A stretch of DNA of 64,000 nucleotides from Alphaproteobacteria bacterium. Its GTDB lineage: Bacteria > Pseudomonadota > Alphaproteobacteria > Reyranellales > Reyranellaceae. Of the stretch, positions 25,959-34,490 are shown in pieces. The stretch's first letter is position 1; each line of letters begins with the position of its first letter. The stretch spans positions 1-64,000 of the forward strand of contig VGCH01000012.1 in the NCBI GenBank assembly GCA_016870115.1, written 5' to 3'. The notes beneath the pieces were generated by a model. It saw nothing but the letters and a program-made list of their open reading frames with translations. It had not been told where the DNA came from and made no database searches. Position numbers and translations under genes: made by a program.

Positions 25959-27113
25959 ATGATCCGCAGGACATTTATCGCATCGGCGGTGGCGGGCGCG
26001 CTCGCGGCCGGCCCCGTGGCGGCGCAGGACATCAAGCTGCCGCCGTCGCTCACCATGACCGCCTACGATACCGGCACCTCCGGCTTCAATATCGTCGTCG
26101 CCATCGGCAAGGTGATGAAGGAAAAGCACAAGAGCGACCTCCGCGTCCTGCCTGCCGGCAACGACATCGCCCGCCTGTCGCCGCTCAAGGCGGGCCGCGC
26201 CCAGGCATCCGCGATGGGAATCGGCGGCTACTTCGCGGCCGAGGGAATCTTCGAGTTCGCGGCCAAGGAGTGGGGCCCGCAGCCGCTGCAGCTGATGCTG
26301 TCGACGATTTCCTGCAACGGCATCACCCTGAATGTCGCGAAGGACACCGGCGTCAAGGAGGTCAAGGACCTCAAGGGCAAGCGGATCGGCATCGTCGTAG
26401 GTTCCCCGGCGCTCAATCAGAACGCCTATGCGATCCTGGCGTTCGGCGGGCTGTCGAAGTCCGACGTGAAGCTGGTGGAGTTCTCGAGCTTCGGTGCCAT
26501 GTGGAAGGGCATGCTGAACAACGAGGTCGACGCCGCGATCGCCTCGACCATCACCGGCCAGGTGCGCGAGCTCGAGGCGTCGCCGCGCGGCGTGGTGATG
26601 CCGCCGACCCCCGCCGCCGACAAGGCCGGCTGGGAACGGATGCGCAAGCTCGGCCCGTATTTCTATCCGCACAAGACGACTTGCGGCGCCGGCGGCCTCA
26701 GCGCCACGAACGCGCTCGAGCTGCCGTCCTACCCCTACCCCATCTTCATGGCTTACGCCGGAGAGAAGGAAGACACGATCTACAACGTCACCAAGGCGAT
26801 GATCGTGGACTATCCCGAGTACAAGGCGGCGGCGCCCGGCGCCGATGGCCTGGAGGTCAAGCGCCAGATCCTGAACTGGGTGCTGCCCTACCATGCCGGC
26901 GCGGTAAAGGCGCTGCGGGAAGCCGGCGCCTGGACGCCCGAGGCGCAGAAGCACAACGAGATGCTGCTCAAGCGCCAGTCGACGCTCACCGCGGCCTGGG
27001 CCGACTTCAACAAGGCCAATCCGCCGGCCGACAAGGACGCATACACCAAGGCATGGATGGCCGCCCGCAAGGCGGCGCTGGTCAAGGCGGGGCTCGACCC
27101 GGTGTTCGAATAG
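25959..27113 (+). CDS. TAXI-family TRAP transporter solute-binding protein (first copy)
   Basis: The 384-residue periplasmic receptor has a signal peptide (MIRRTFIASAVAGALAAGPV, cleavage after AAQ) and then the TAXI-like opening TMTAYDTGTSGFNIVVAIG, a KGKRIGIVVGSPAL motif near residue 142, and a two-lobe binding fold. GGGAGG sits 6 bases ahead of ATG 25959. It binds its ligand, probably a carboxylate, and delivers it to the fused permease encoded 17 bases downstream. A second, closely similar receptor lies on the other side of the permease. Confidence 0.88.
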   Translation: MIRRTFIASAVAGALAAGPVAAQDIKLPPSLTMTAYDTGTSGFNIVVAIGKVMKEKHKSDLRVLPAGNDIARLSPLKAGRAQASAMGIGGYFAAEGIFEFAAKEWGPQPLQLMLSTISCNGITLNVAKDTGVKEVKDLKGKRIGIVVGSPALNQNAYAILAFGGLSKSDVKLVEFSSFGAMWKGMLNNEVDAAIASTITGQVRELEASPRGVVMPPTPAADKAGWERMRKLGPYFYPHKTTCGAGGLSATNALELPSYPYPIFMAYAGEKEDTIYNVTKAMIVDYPEYKAAAPGADGLEVKRQILNWVLPYHAGAVKALREAGAWTPEAQKHNEMLLKRQSTLTAAWADFNKANPPADKDAYTKAWMAARKAALVKAGLDPVFE

Positions 27114-27130
27114 AGCGGAGTTAGCGCGGC

Positions 27131-29122
27131 ATGTCGGAAGCAAACGCGGGAGATCCGGCGGAGTCGGAAGGACCCCGAACCCGTCGGCTCTCCCGTTTCT
27201 GGACGGCGATCCTGCTCGTCTGGACGGTCGTTTCAATCCTCCTGTGCTTCAATCAGCAGTTCACGCTGCGCTTCTTCGTCGGACTGACGCTGCTGGACAC
27301 CGAGTACTACTGGGGCCTTGTCCTGGTCCTGCTGCCGCTCGCGTTCATCGTCTACCCGGCGAAGCCCGGCCTGCACGCCGACCGGGTGCCGCTCTACGAC
27401 ATCGCCCTGTTCCTGCTCGCGACCGGAATCGCTGTCGCGCTGATCGCGACCGCGCGCGACTCGGCGGGCGGGGGCTGGGAGTACAGCGCCGCCACCGCGG
27501 CGCCGCGTTGGGCGATGTGGTCGGCGATCGCCATGTGGGTCCTGGTGCTGGAGGCGCTGCGCCGCGCCGGCGGCTGGGTCCTCTTCTTCATCATGGGCTT
27601 CTTCTCGCTGTTTCCGCTGTTCGCGGCGACGATGCCCGCGCCACTGACGGCGCAGTCGGTCGATCTGTTCGACGCGGCGGCCTACCACATCTTCTCCCGC
27701 GAGAGCGTACTCGGCATCCCGATGCGGGCTTTCGCCGAGACGGTGATCGGGTTCCTCGTGTTCGGAACCGCGCTGCAATACACCGGCGCGGGGGCGTTCT
27801 TCATCGATCTGGCTTTCGCGCTTTGCGGCACCTATCGCGGCGGCGCGGCCAAGGTCGCGATCTTCTCGTCGGGCTTGCTCGGCTCGATGAGCGGCAGCGT
27901 GATTTCCAACGTGCTGACCACCGGCACGATGACGATCCCGGCGATGAAGAAGACCGGGTTCCGCGCGCCGATGGCCGGCGCCATCGAGGCCTGCGCCTCG
28001 ACCGGCGCCGTGCTGGCGCCACCGGTGATGGGTGCCACCGCCTTCGTGATGGCCGAGTTCCTGAACATCCCCTACTCGGATGTGGCGCTGGCCGCCGCGG
28101 TGCCGGCGGTGCTGTTCTACTTCTCGCTTTTCATGCAGATCGATTTCTTCGCGGGCCGTCACCGGATGATCGGCCTTAAGCGGGAGGAGATGCCGCGCGT
28201 GCGCGACGTCATCCGCGACGGCTGGTACTTCGTGTTCGTCATCGTGCTGTTGGTCGTGCTGTTGCTGGTGATGAAGCGCGAGAACTGGGCGCCGTGGCTC
28301 GCGACCGGCCTGCTGTTGATTCTCAACCAGGCCTTCTCCAAGCGACGCTGGGGCCGCGGCGAGGTGCTCGCCTTCATCGACGGCAATGGGCGCGTCTTCG
28401 TCGAGCTGGTGGCGATCCTCGCCGGCGTCGGTCTGCTGGTTGGCGCCTTCTCGCTCACCGGACTCACGGGCACGCTGACCACCGAGCTGCTGCATATCGC
28501 CGGCAACCAGGCGCTGCTGCTGATCGTCATGGGCGCGCTGACCAGCTTCATCCTCGGGATGGGGATGACGATCACCGCCTGCTACATCTTCCTCGCGGTG
28601 CTGCTCGCGCCGAGCCTGATCCAGGCCGGCCTCAACCCGCTCGCCGTGCACATGTTCATCATGTACTGGGGCATGGTCTCGTTCATCACGCCGCCCGTCG
28701 CGCTCGCGGCGTTCGCCGGCGCGTCGGTCGCCAAGGCCAACCCGATCGAGACCGGCATCGAGGCGATGAAGATCGGCAGCATCATCTATTTCGTTCCCTG
28801 CTTCTTCGTCCTCAATCCATCGCTGGTCCTGCAGGGCGGCTTCATCGAGTTCGCCGGCCACTTCACGACGGCCCTGATCGGCATCGTCCTGATTTGCGCC
28901 GGGCTGCAGGGCTACATGGGCCGGATCGGGGATCTGCGTCTCTGCGGGTGGCTCGAATGGCCGGTGCGCGTGGCGCTGGTCGCCGGCGGCTTGCTCTTCG
29001 CGGCGCCCGGGGGCGGGTTGATGCCCCTGTCGTCGCTGGAAATGACCGCGCTCGCCATCGCCGTCACGCTCCCCGCGCTGGCGGTGGCGTGGGGCTCGGC
29101 GCGCCGGGCCGCGGTGCGATAG
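27131..29122 (+). CDS. TRAP transporter fused permease (4TM-12TM)
   Basis: The 663-residue membrane protein combines the small (DctQ-like) and large (DctM-like) TRAP subunits, as usual for TAXI systems. After an N-terminal cytoplasmic tail there are about four early spans and a long multi-span domain with GLLGSMSGSVISNVLTTGTM near residue 254 and the GMGMTITACYIFLAV motif near 477. It mediates ion-coupled uptake of the ligand carried by the flanking receptors. Confidence 0.92.
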   Translation: MSEANAGDPAESEGPRTRRLSRFWTAILLVWTVVSILLCFNQQFTLRFFVGLTLLDTEYYWGLVLVLLPLAFIVYPAKPGLHADRVPLYDIALFLLATGIAVALIATARDSAGGGWEYSAATAAPRWAMWSAIAMWVLVLEALRRAGGWVLFFIMGFFSLFPLFAATMPAPLTAQSVDLFDAAAYHIFSRESVLGIPMRAFAETVIGFLVFGTALQYTGAGAFFIDLAFALCGTYRGGAAKVAIFSSGLLGSMSGSVISNVLTTGTMTIPAMKKTGFRAPMAGAIEACASTGAVLAPPVMGATAFVMAEFLNIPYSDVALAAAVPAVLFYFSLFMQIDFFAGRHRMIGLKREEMPRVRDVIRDGWYFVFVIVLLVVLLLVMKRENWAPWLATGLLLILNQAFSKRRWGRGEVLAFIDGNGRVFVELVAILAGVGLLVGAFSLTGLTGTLTTELLHIAGNQALLLIVMGALTSFILGMGMTITACYIFLAVLLAPSLIQAGLNPLAVHMFIMYWGMVSFITPPVALAAFAGASVAKANPIETGIEAMKIGSIIYFVPCFFVLNPSLVLQGGFIEFAGHFTTALIGIVLICAGLQGYMGRIGDLRLCGWLEWPVRVALVAGGLLFAAPGGGLMPLSSLEMTALAIAVTLPALAVAWGSARRAAVR

Positions 29123-29226
29123 CCCGCGCGGAAGCCGGCGTCGCGGAACGATTGATGTCCGCGGGCGCCGCGGGCACAGTGGCCCGAGCCGGCCGGAGCG
29201 GCCGGCCGGACACCCGGGAGGAACAG

Positions 29227-30372
29227 ATGCTTCGTCGCTCAGCCATGGTTCTCGCGTCGGCCGCGGCGCTGGCGGCACCGGCCGCCTTTGCCCAGACAGG
29301 CCCGCGTGAAATGACCTGGACCGCCTACGACACCGGCTCTTCGGGCTTCAACATCGCGGTCGCGATCGGACAGGCCTTCAAGACCGGGGTCGGGGTCGAT
29401 GTCCGCATCCTGCCGGCGGGCAATGACGTCGCCCGCCTCAGCCCGTTGCGCGCGGGCCGCGCCGTCGCCTCGGCGATGGGCATCGGGACCTACTTCGCGC
29501 AGGAGGGCGTGCTTGAGTTCGGCGTGAAAGCCTGGGGGCCGCAGCCCATGCGCCTGCTGATGACCACATCTTCGTGCAACGGCATCACGCTTGCGGCCGC
29601 CAAGGATGCGGGCATCCGGGAAGTGAAGGACATCCGCGGCAAGCGCGTCGGCGTGGTCGTGGGATCGCCGGCGCTTACCCAGGGTGCGCTGGGCCTGATC
29701 GCGTTCGGCGGCCTCACCGAGAAGGACGTCAAGCTGGTGGAGTTCTCGTCCAACAACGCGATGTGGAAAGGCATGGTGAACAACGAGGTCGACGTGGCGC
29801 TGTCGTCCACCATTTCCGGCCAGTCGCGCGAGATGGACGCCTCACCCCGCGGCGTCGTGTGGCCACCCTTCCCCGCCGCCGACAAGGAAGGCTGGGCCCG
29901 CATCCACAAGCGCGCGCCCTACTTCGTCCCGGTCCAGGCGACCTGCGGCGCGGGCGGCCTGTCCAAGGACAAGCCGGTCGGCACGGCGGGCTACGCCTAT
30001 CCGATCTTCATGTCCTACGCCAGCGCGCCCACCGACGCGGTGCAGACCATGGTGCGGGGCTTCATCGAACAGTACGACACGTACAAGAACGCCGCGCCCG
30101 GCGCCGACGGCATGGCGCTCGACCGGCAGGTCTTCACCTGGGTCGTTCCCTACCACGATGGCGCGATCGCGGCCTTCAAGGCCAAGGGTGTCTGGAACGA
30201 CGCCGCGCAAAAGCACAACGACGCGCTGCTCGCACGGCAGAAGGTGCTCGCCGACGCCTGGAAAGCCTTCACCGCGTCCGCGCCGGCCGACGACAAGGAG
30301 TTCTCGGCGGCCTGGACGAAGGCGCGCGCCGCCGCGTTGCGCGCGCGCAACATGGATGTGATCTTCGAGTAG
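29227..30372 (+). CDS. TAXI-family TRAP transporter solute-binding protein (second copy)
   Basis: The 381-residue secreted receptor starts MLRRSAMVLASAAALAAPAA with cleavage after FAQ. It is clearly a paralogue of the first receptor: both share MTWTAYDTGSSGFNI-like openings, ILPAGNDVARLSPLRAGRA-like and GKRVGVVVGSPALTQ-like segments, and a KHNDALLARQ-type C-terminal helix. GGGAGG lies 5 bases upstream. Two receptors beside one permease imply either two ligands or differing affinities for one. Confidence 0.9.
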   Translation: MLRRSAMVLASAAALAAPAAFAQTGPREMTWTAYDTGSSGFNIAVAIGQAFKTGVGVDVRILPAGNDVARLSPLRAGRAVASAMGIGTYFAQEGVLEFGVKAWGPQPMRLLMTTSSCNGITLAAAKDAGIREVKDIRGKRVGVVVGSPALTQGALGLIAFGGLTEKDVKLVEFSSNNAMWKGMVNNEVDVALSSTISGQSREMDASPRGVVWPPFPAADKEGWARIHKRAPYFVPVQATCGAGGLSKDKPVGTAGYAYPIFMSYASAPTDAVQTMVRGFIEQYDTYKNAAPGADGMALDRQVFTWVVPYHDGAIAAFKAKGVWNDAAQKHNDALLARQKVLADAWKAFTASAPADDKEFSAAWTKARAAALRARNMDVIFE

Positions 30373-30428
30373 ACGGACCGGACAGCCCGGCGGGCGGCTC
30401 TGGGGTGGCGAGCGGGGGAGCGAACGAC

Positions 30429-31613
30429 ATGGCGGGCGTGCTTGAGGGCGTGCGGGTCCTGGATTTCGGCCGCTACATCGCCGGCCCCTTCTGCGGCACC
30501 ATGCTGGGCGATCTCGGCGCCGAGGTGATCCGCATCGAGAAGCTCGACGGCAGCGAGGATCGCTGGGTGACGCCGGTCGCCGAGGGCGGCGAGGGCGCGA
30601 TGTTCCTCCAGATGGGCCGCAACAAGCTCGGCCTCACCCTCAACCCGGTGAAGCCCGAGGGCCGCGAGATCGTGCGCAGGCTGGTCGCGCAGTCCGACGT
30701 GGTGATCGCCAACCTGCCCTACGAGAACCTTGTCGAGATGGGCATCGACTACGACACGCTGGCCGCGATCAACCCGCGCATCGTGCTCGCCACCACCTCG
30801 ACCTTCGGCTCCGAGGGTCCCTACGCCGCGCGCGTCGGCTTCGACACGATCGGCCAGGCGATGTCCGGCGCCATGTATCTGTCGGGCGACGGCGAGACCC
30901 CGACCCGCATCAACGCGCCGTTCGTCGATTTCGGCACCGCGCTCCTCAACACCGTGGGCGTGCTCGCCGCCCTCATGGAGCGCCAGAAGAGCGGGCGCGG
31001 CCAGAAGGTCGAGACGGCTCTCCTGCGCACCGCCATCAACATCACCAACAGCCACCTGATCGAGCAGTCGCTGCTGGCGCTGAACCGCGTCGCCACGATG
31101 AATCGCGGTTTCACCGCCGGGCCGTCCGACACATTCAAGTGCCGCGACGGCTGGATCTACGCCATGACCATCGGCCAGCCGCTCTTCGTGCGCTGGTGCC
31201 GGCTGATGGGCGATCCCGGGCTCGCCGACGATCCGCGCTTCAAGGACGACCTGGCACGCGGCGACAATGGCGAGGCGCTGTCGGAGATCATGCAGAAATG
31301 GTGCGCCACGCGCCCGGTTGCCGAGGCGCTGGCCGAGCTCGAGGCCAACCGCATCCCGGCCGGTCCGATCCTCTCGCCGCAGCAGGTGCTGGAAGACCCC
31401 CACGTGAAGGCCGCCCAGTTCCTGCACGAGATGGCCTACCCCGGCGCCGCCAAGCCGGTTCCGGTGCTCCAGGAGCCGGTCCGGCTCTCGCGGACCCCGC
31501 TCACCATCCGCCGCCGCGCGCCAAGGCTCGGCGAGCACACGGACGCGATTCTGGCCGAATTGGGGTACGGCCCGGCCGACATTGCCGCACTCCGGGCCAA
31601 ACGAGTGGTCTGA
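30429..31613 (+). CDS. CaiB/BaiF (family III) CoA transferase
   Basis: The 394-residue enzyme moves CoA between carboxylic acids through an aspartyl-CoA intermediate. It shows the opening GVRVLDFGRYIAGPFCGTML, the GADVIRIE-type LGAEVIRIEKLDGSEDRW, and NAPFVDFGTALLNTVGV near residue 160-177, whose aspartate is the likely catalytic residue. It closes the transport cluster and probably activates the imported acid to the CoA ester that the lyase at 24769-25725 cleaves. Confidence 0.9.
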   Translation: MAGVLEGVRVLDFGRYIAGPFCGTMLGDLGAEVIRIEKLDGSEDRWVTPVAEGGEGAMFLQMGRNKLGLTLNPVKPEGREIVRRLVAQSDVVIANLPYENLVEMGIDYDTLAAINPRIVLATTSTFGSEGPYAARVGFDTIGQAMSGAMYLSGDGETPTRINAPFVDFGTALLNTVGVLAALMERQKSGRGQKVETALLRTAINITNSHLIEQSLLALNRVATMNRGFTAGPSDTFKCRDGWIYAMTIGQPLFVRWCRLMGDPGLADDPRFKDDLARGDNGEALSEIMQKWCATRPVAEALAELEANRIPAGPILSPQQVLEDPHVKAAQFLHEMAYPGAAKPVPVLQEPVRLSRTPLTIRRRAPRLGEHTDAILAELGYGPADIAALRAKRVV

Positions 31614-31637
31614 TCCGCTGGCCCGGAGCGGCGTATA

Positions 31638-32357
31638 ATGGGCATGGTCAAGCTCATGTCCCGCTCCCTCCTCGCCCTTGTCGCCTCGGCGACGCTCGCC
31701 GGCACGGCTTCAGCCGCCGCCAACGACTTGCCCTACGGCGAGCGGCTGGCCTTCTCGGCGCTGCGCAACGGCCAGGAGGTCGGGCGCCATGAACTCAGCT
31801 TCAAGCGCGAGGGCGATCGGCTCACGGTCAGCGTCGCCATCGATCTGATCGGCCGACTGCTCGGGATCGTGGTCTACCGCTACAGCCATCGCGGCCAGGA
31901 GATCTGGCAAGGCGACCGCATAGAGACCCTGCGCACCGCCACCGATGCCAATGGCCGGAAGCTCGCGGTGCGCGGTCGCCTGGAGGCCGAGCGCTTCGTC
32001 GTCGAGCGCGAGACGGGGTCGAACGACCAGGTCAGCCAGCAGGACCAGGTCCGGCCGGGCGCCGCGGTCGAGCGCGAGGCGTTTCCCAGCGACATCTTTC
32101 CCTCCTCCCACTGGAACATCCGCCAGGTCGAGGCAAGGCGACTCCTGAACACCCAGTACGGCACGCTCTCCACCGTGCGCATCGAGCGCAAGTCGATCGA
32201 GCGCGTGCGTACCCGCTCCGGCGAGATCGAGGCGACGCGCTACGCCTACACCGGCGAGGTCGAAAAGGAGCAATGGTTCGATGCGCGCGGCCGCTGGGTG
32301 AAGACGCGCTTCAAGGCCTCCGACGGCTCGACCATCGAGTATCTGCTGCAGGATTGA
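31638..32357 (+). CDS. Secreted DUF6134-like protein
   Basis: The 239-residue protein has an N-terminal signal (SRSLLALVASATLAGTASA) and a beta-rich body starting GERLAFSALRNGQEVGRHEL. The alternating strand pattern and the final GSTIEYLLQD resemble the DUF6134/DUF3108-like periplasmic group of alphaproteobacteria. ATG 31656 is an alternative start. No enzymatic motif is visible. It converges on the EipB-like gene, another beta-rich envelope protein. Confidence 0.7.
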   Translation: MGMVKLMSRSLLALVASATLAGTASAAANDLPYGERLAFSALRNGQEVGRHELSFKREGDRLTVSVAIDLIGRLLGIVVYRYSHRGQEIWQGDRIETLRTATDANGRKLAVRGRLEAERFVVERETGSNDQVSQQDQVRPGAAVEREAFPSDIFPSSHWNIRQVEARRLLNTQYGTLSTVRIERKSIERVRTRSGEIEATRYAYTGEVEKEQWFDARGRWVKTRFKASDGSTIEYLLQD

Positions 32358-32405
32358 TCGTCGCGCCGAGAGAGGGTTTGGGCGCGGCGGCGCCGGCGGA
32401 GTGCC

Positions 32406-33185
32406 TTACGATCTCGGGCAGGACGGCATCGGGCGCAGGTCGAGCGTCTGCAGGTCGGCGGTGACGGAGACCAGACCCGTGTCGACGGTGAGCCGATCCA
32501 AGACGCCGTTCTCGTAAACCAGCGCCGACACGGCAAACAGAGGCCGCTGGTCCTGGAAGCGGCCGCGCGTGAAGCTGAGATGCACCGGCCACGCCCGCAT
32601 GCCGCGCGGCAGCAGATCCCGATCGACTGGCCGGCGCGCCCGCACGCCGTCCAGGAGGTTGGCCTCCACCAGAAAGGCGTCGGAGATCACCTCGGCATCG
32701 AACATCAGCGCCGGAAACGACGTGACCCCCGCGCGCAGGCGCTCGACCAGGTGGGCGATCCCCGCGACCGGCAGGAGCGTGCCCGGCGGCAGCACGATCT
32801 GCTGCGCGCCGTGCCCGCCTGCGATCTCGGCGCGGGTCTCGGCCGGCGTGCGCTCGACGCGGCCGCGACTGGTGCGCTCCGCGCCGTTCTGGAACTGGGT
32901 CGCACGGTAGCGCAGGCTCGATCCGCCGCGGCTTTCCTCGGCATCGAGCTTCGAGCCGACGCTCAGTTTCCACTGCGCAGTGAGCGCGATTTCGCTCGCG
33001 ATGTCGCGCCTCAGCTTCCAGCCCCCGCAGTCGGCCGCAAGATCGTGGGTTGCCTCGCCGATCCGCGGCGCATTGGCCGCCTGGCCGAGCCTCAGCGCGT
33101 ACTCAGCGCGATGCGGCACCGGTTCGGCGCGGGCGGCGGTCGGGAGACAGAGCGCGAGCGCGACAAGAACGGCGGGACGCAACAT
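32406..33185 (-). CDS. EipB-like cell envelope protein (DUF1849)
   Basis: The 259-residue periplasmic protein has a clear signal peptide (MLRPAVLVALALCLPTAARA). It begins PVPHRAEYALRLGQA and has one cysteine in LAADCGGWKLRRD (about residue 53) and one at the extreme C-terminus (MPSCPRS). In Brucella EipB two conserved cysteines at matching ends form a disulfide closing a beta-spiral; these positions fit. The family maintains envelope integrity and, in part, links to TPR partner proteins. Confidence 0.78.
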   Translation of the reverse strand: MLRPAVLVALALCLPTAARAEPVPHRAEYALRLGQAANAPRIGEATHDLAADCGGWKLRRDIASEIALTAQWKLSVGSKLDAEESRGGSSLRYRATQFQNGAERTSRGRVERTPAETRAEIAGGHGAQQIVLPPGTLLPVAGIAHLVERLRAGVTSFPALMFDAEVISDAFLVEANLLDGVRARRPVDRDLLPRGMRAWPVHLSFTRGRFQDQRPLFAVSALVYENGVLDRLTVDTGLVSVTADLQTLDLRPMPSCPRS

Positions 33186-33222
33186 CGTTCCACATTGCGC
33201 GGGACGGTGCGGAGGGTCAATC

Positions 33223-33762
33223 GTGGCGGCCGTGACCGGCCTTCAGATCGCCCTCCTGCTTGCCACGCTCGCGCTGCTGCTCGCCGCGCTGTGGTGGCGC
33301 TTCTGGCGGCGCCGGCCGCCGCCCGCGCCGGCGGCGGAACAGGCCGACGCGATACTGGTGCTGAAGGCTGCGCGTCGCCTTGAGTTGCGCCGCGGAGGCG
33401 CGGTGCTGCGCTCCTACCGCGTGGCGCTTGGCGGCGCGCCAGACGGCCACAAGGAGCGCGAGGGCGACAAGCGCACACCGGAAGGCCGCTACAGCATCGA
33501 CGCGCGCAACCCCCGAAGTGCGTATCACCTGTCCCTGCGCGTCTCCTATCCCGACGCTGCCGACCGCGCGCGGGCGGCAGAGGCCGGCGTCGATCCCGGC
33601 GGCGACATCTTCATCCACGGGCAACCCAACGGCTGGCGGGCGCTCACCACCGGACATCCGCGACGCGACTGGACGGTGGGCTGCATCGCCGTCACCGACC
33701 GCGAGATGCGCGAGATCTGGTCGCTCGTGCCGACCGGCATTCCGATCGAGATCCGGCCATGA
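33223..33762 (+). CDS. L,D-transpeptidase-like (YkuD domain) membrane-anchored protein
   Basis: The 179-residue product has one N-terminal membrane anchor (ALLLATLALLLAALWWRFW), then a YkuD catalytic domain with GGAPDGHKEREGDKRTPEG near residue 73, IFIHGQPNG near 128 and the catalytic cysteine in DWTVGCIAVTD near 148-158. Such enzymes cross-link peptidoglycan or attach proteins to it. The start is GTG 33223, supported by GGAGGG 6 bases ahead. It overlaps the pdeM gene by ATGA. Confidence 0.86.
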   Translation: MAAVTGLQIALLLATLALLLAALWWRFWRRRPPPAPAAEQADAILVLKAARRLELRRGGAVLRSYRVALGGAPDGHKEREGDKRTPEGRYSIDARNPRSAYHLSLRVSYPDAADRARAAEAGVDPGGDIFIHGQPNGWRALTTGHPRRDWTVGCIAVTDREMREIWSLVPTGIPIEIRP

Positions 33763-34463
33763 TCGACCTCGCGTTCGATTGCGCCGGCGAGCGGCTGCTT
33801 GCGACACCGGAAGGAGCGCTGTTCTGGCCGCGCGAGCGGTTGGTCGCCGTCGCCGACCTACATCTTGAAAAGGGATCTTCCTACGCCGAAGCCGCGCGCA
33901 AACTGCTGCCGCGCTATGACAGCCGCGAGACGCTGGATCGGCTGGCGGCGGTTCTGGAACGCACCGGGGCGCGCCGCGTCATCTGCCTCGGCGACTCGTT
34001 TCACGACCGCGCGGCCGCGACGCGTCTCCTGCCCGAGGACGCCGCCCGGCTCGAGATGCTGGCCGCGCGCGCCGCGTTCCACTGGATCGCGGGCAACCAC
34101 GACCCGGCACCGCCCGACGGACGCTGGGGCACCGCGTCGGAAGAGCTTGCACTACCGCCGCTCATCTTCCGCCACGAGGCGCAATTCGGGCCGGCGCGCG
34201 GCGAGCTGTCGGGACATTTCCATCCGGTGGCATCGCTCAGCGTACGCGGTCGCGGCTTTCGCAAACGCTGCTTTCTCGTCGATGGCCAGCGCACCATCCT
34301 GCCCGCCTTCGGCGCCTACGCGGGCGGCCTCAATGCGCTCGATCCCGCGATCGCCCAGCTCTTCCCCGGTGACTACGACGCGCTGGTACCCGGTCGCGAT
34401 GCGGTGCGCCGTCTCTCCTGCCGTCAGCTCCGCCCTGACCTCGGCGCGGCGCGATTGGCGTAG
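33759..34463 (+). CDS. pdeM: Ligase-associated DNA damage response endonuclease PdeM
   Basis: The 234-residue calcineurin-like metallophosphoesterase shows the dimetal motifs ADLHLEKG (residues ~32-39), CLGDSFHD (~75-82), GNHDP (~114-118) and GHFHPVA (~150-156). This compact form is the PdeM type often found with an ATP-dependent ligase, an Lhr helicase and an exonuclease in a DNA repair cluster. Those partners are not in this window, so the gene is separated from the usual set or acts alone. Confidence 0.85.
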   Translation: MIDLAFDCAGERLLATPEGALFWPRERLVAVADLHLEKGSSYAEAARKLLPRYDSRETLDRLAAVLERTGARRVICLGDSFHDRAAATRLLPEDAARLEMLAARAAFHWIAGNHDPAPPDGRWGTASEELALPPLIFRHEAQFGPARGELSGHFHPVASLSVRGRGFRKRCFLVDGQRTILPAFGAYAGGLNALDPAIAQLFPGDYDALVPGRDAVRRLSCRQLRPDLGAARLA

Positions 34464-34490
34464 CGATCGCGCCGCCCAAGGCAACCGCCG

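Noticed and set aside
27233-29278. Minus-strand open frame of 681 codons antisense to the TRAP permease
   Set aside because: The composition is Arg/His/Gln/Asp-heavy, typical of the reverse complement of a membrane protein gene, and no motif is present. The similar frame 23235-24902 is rejected for the same reason.
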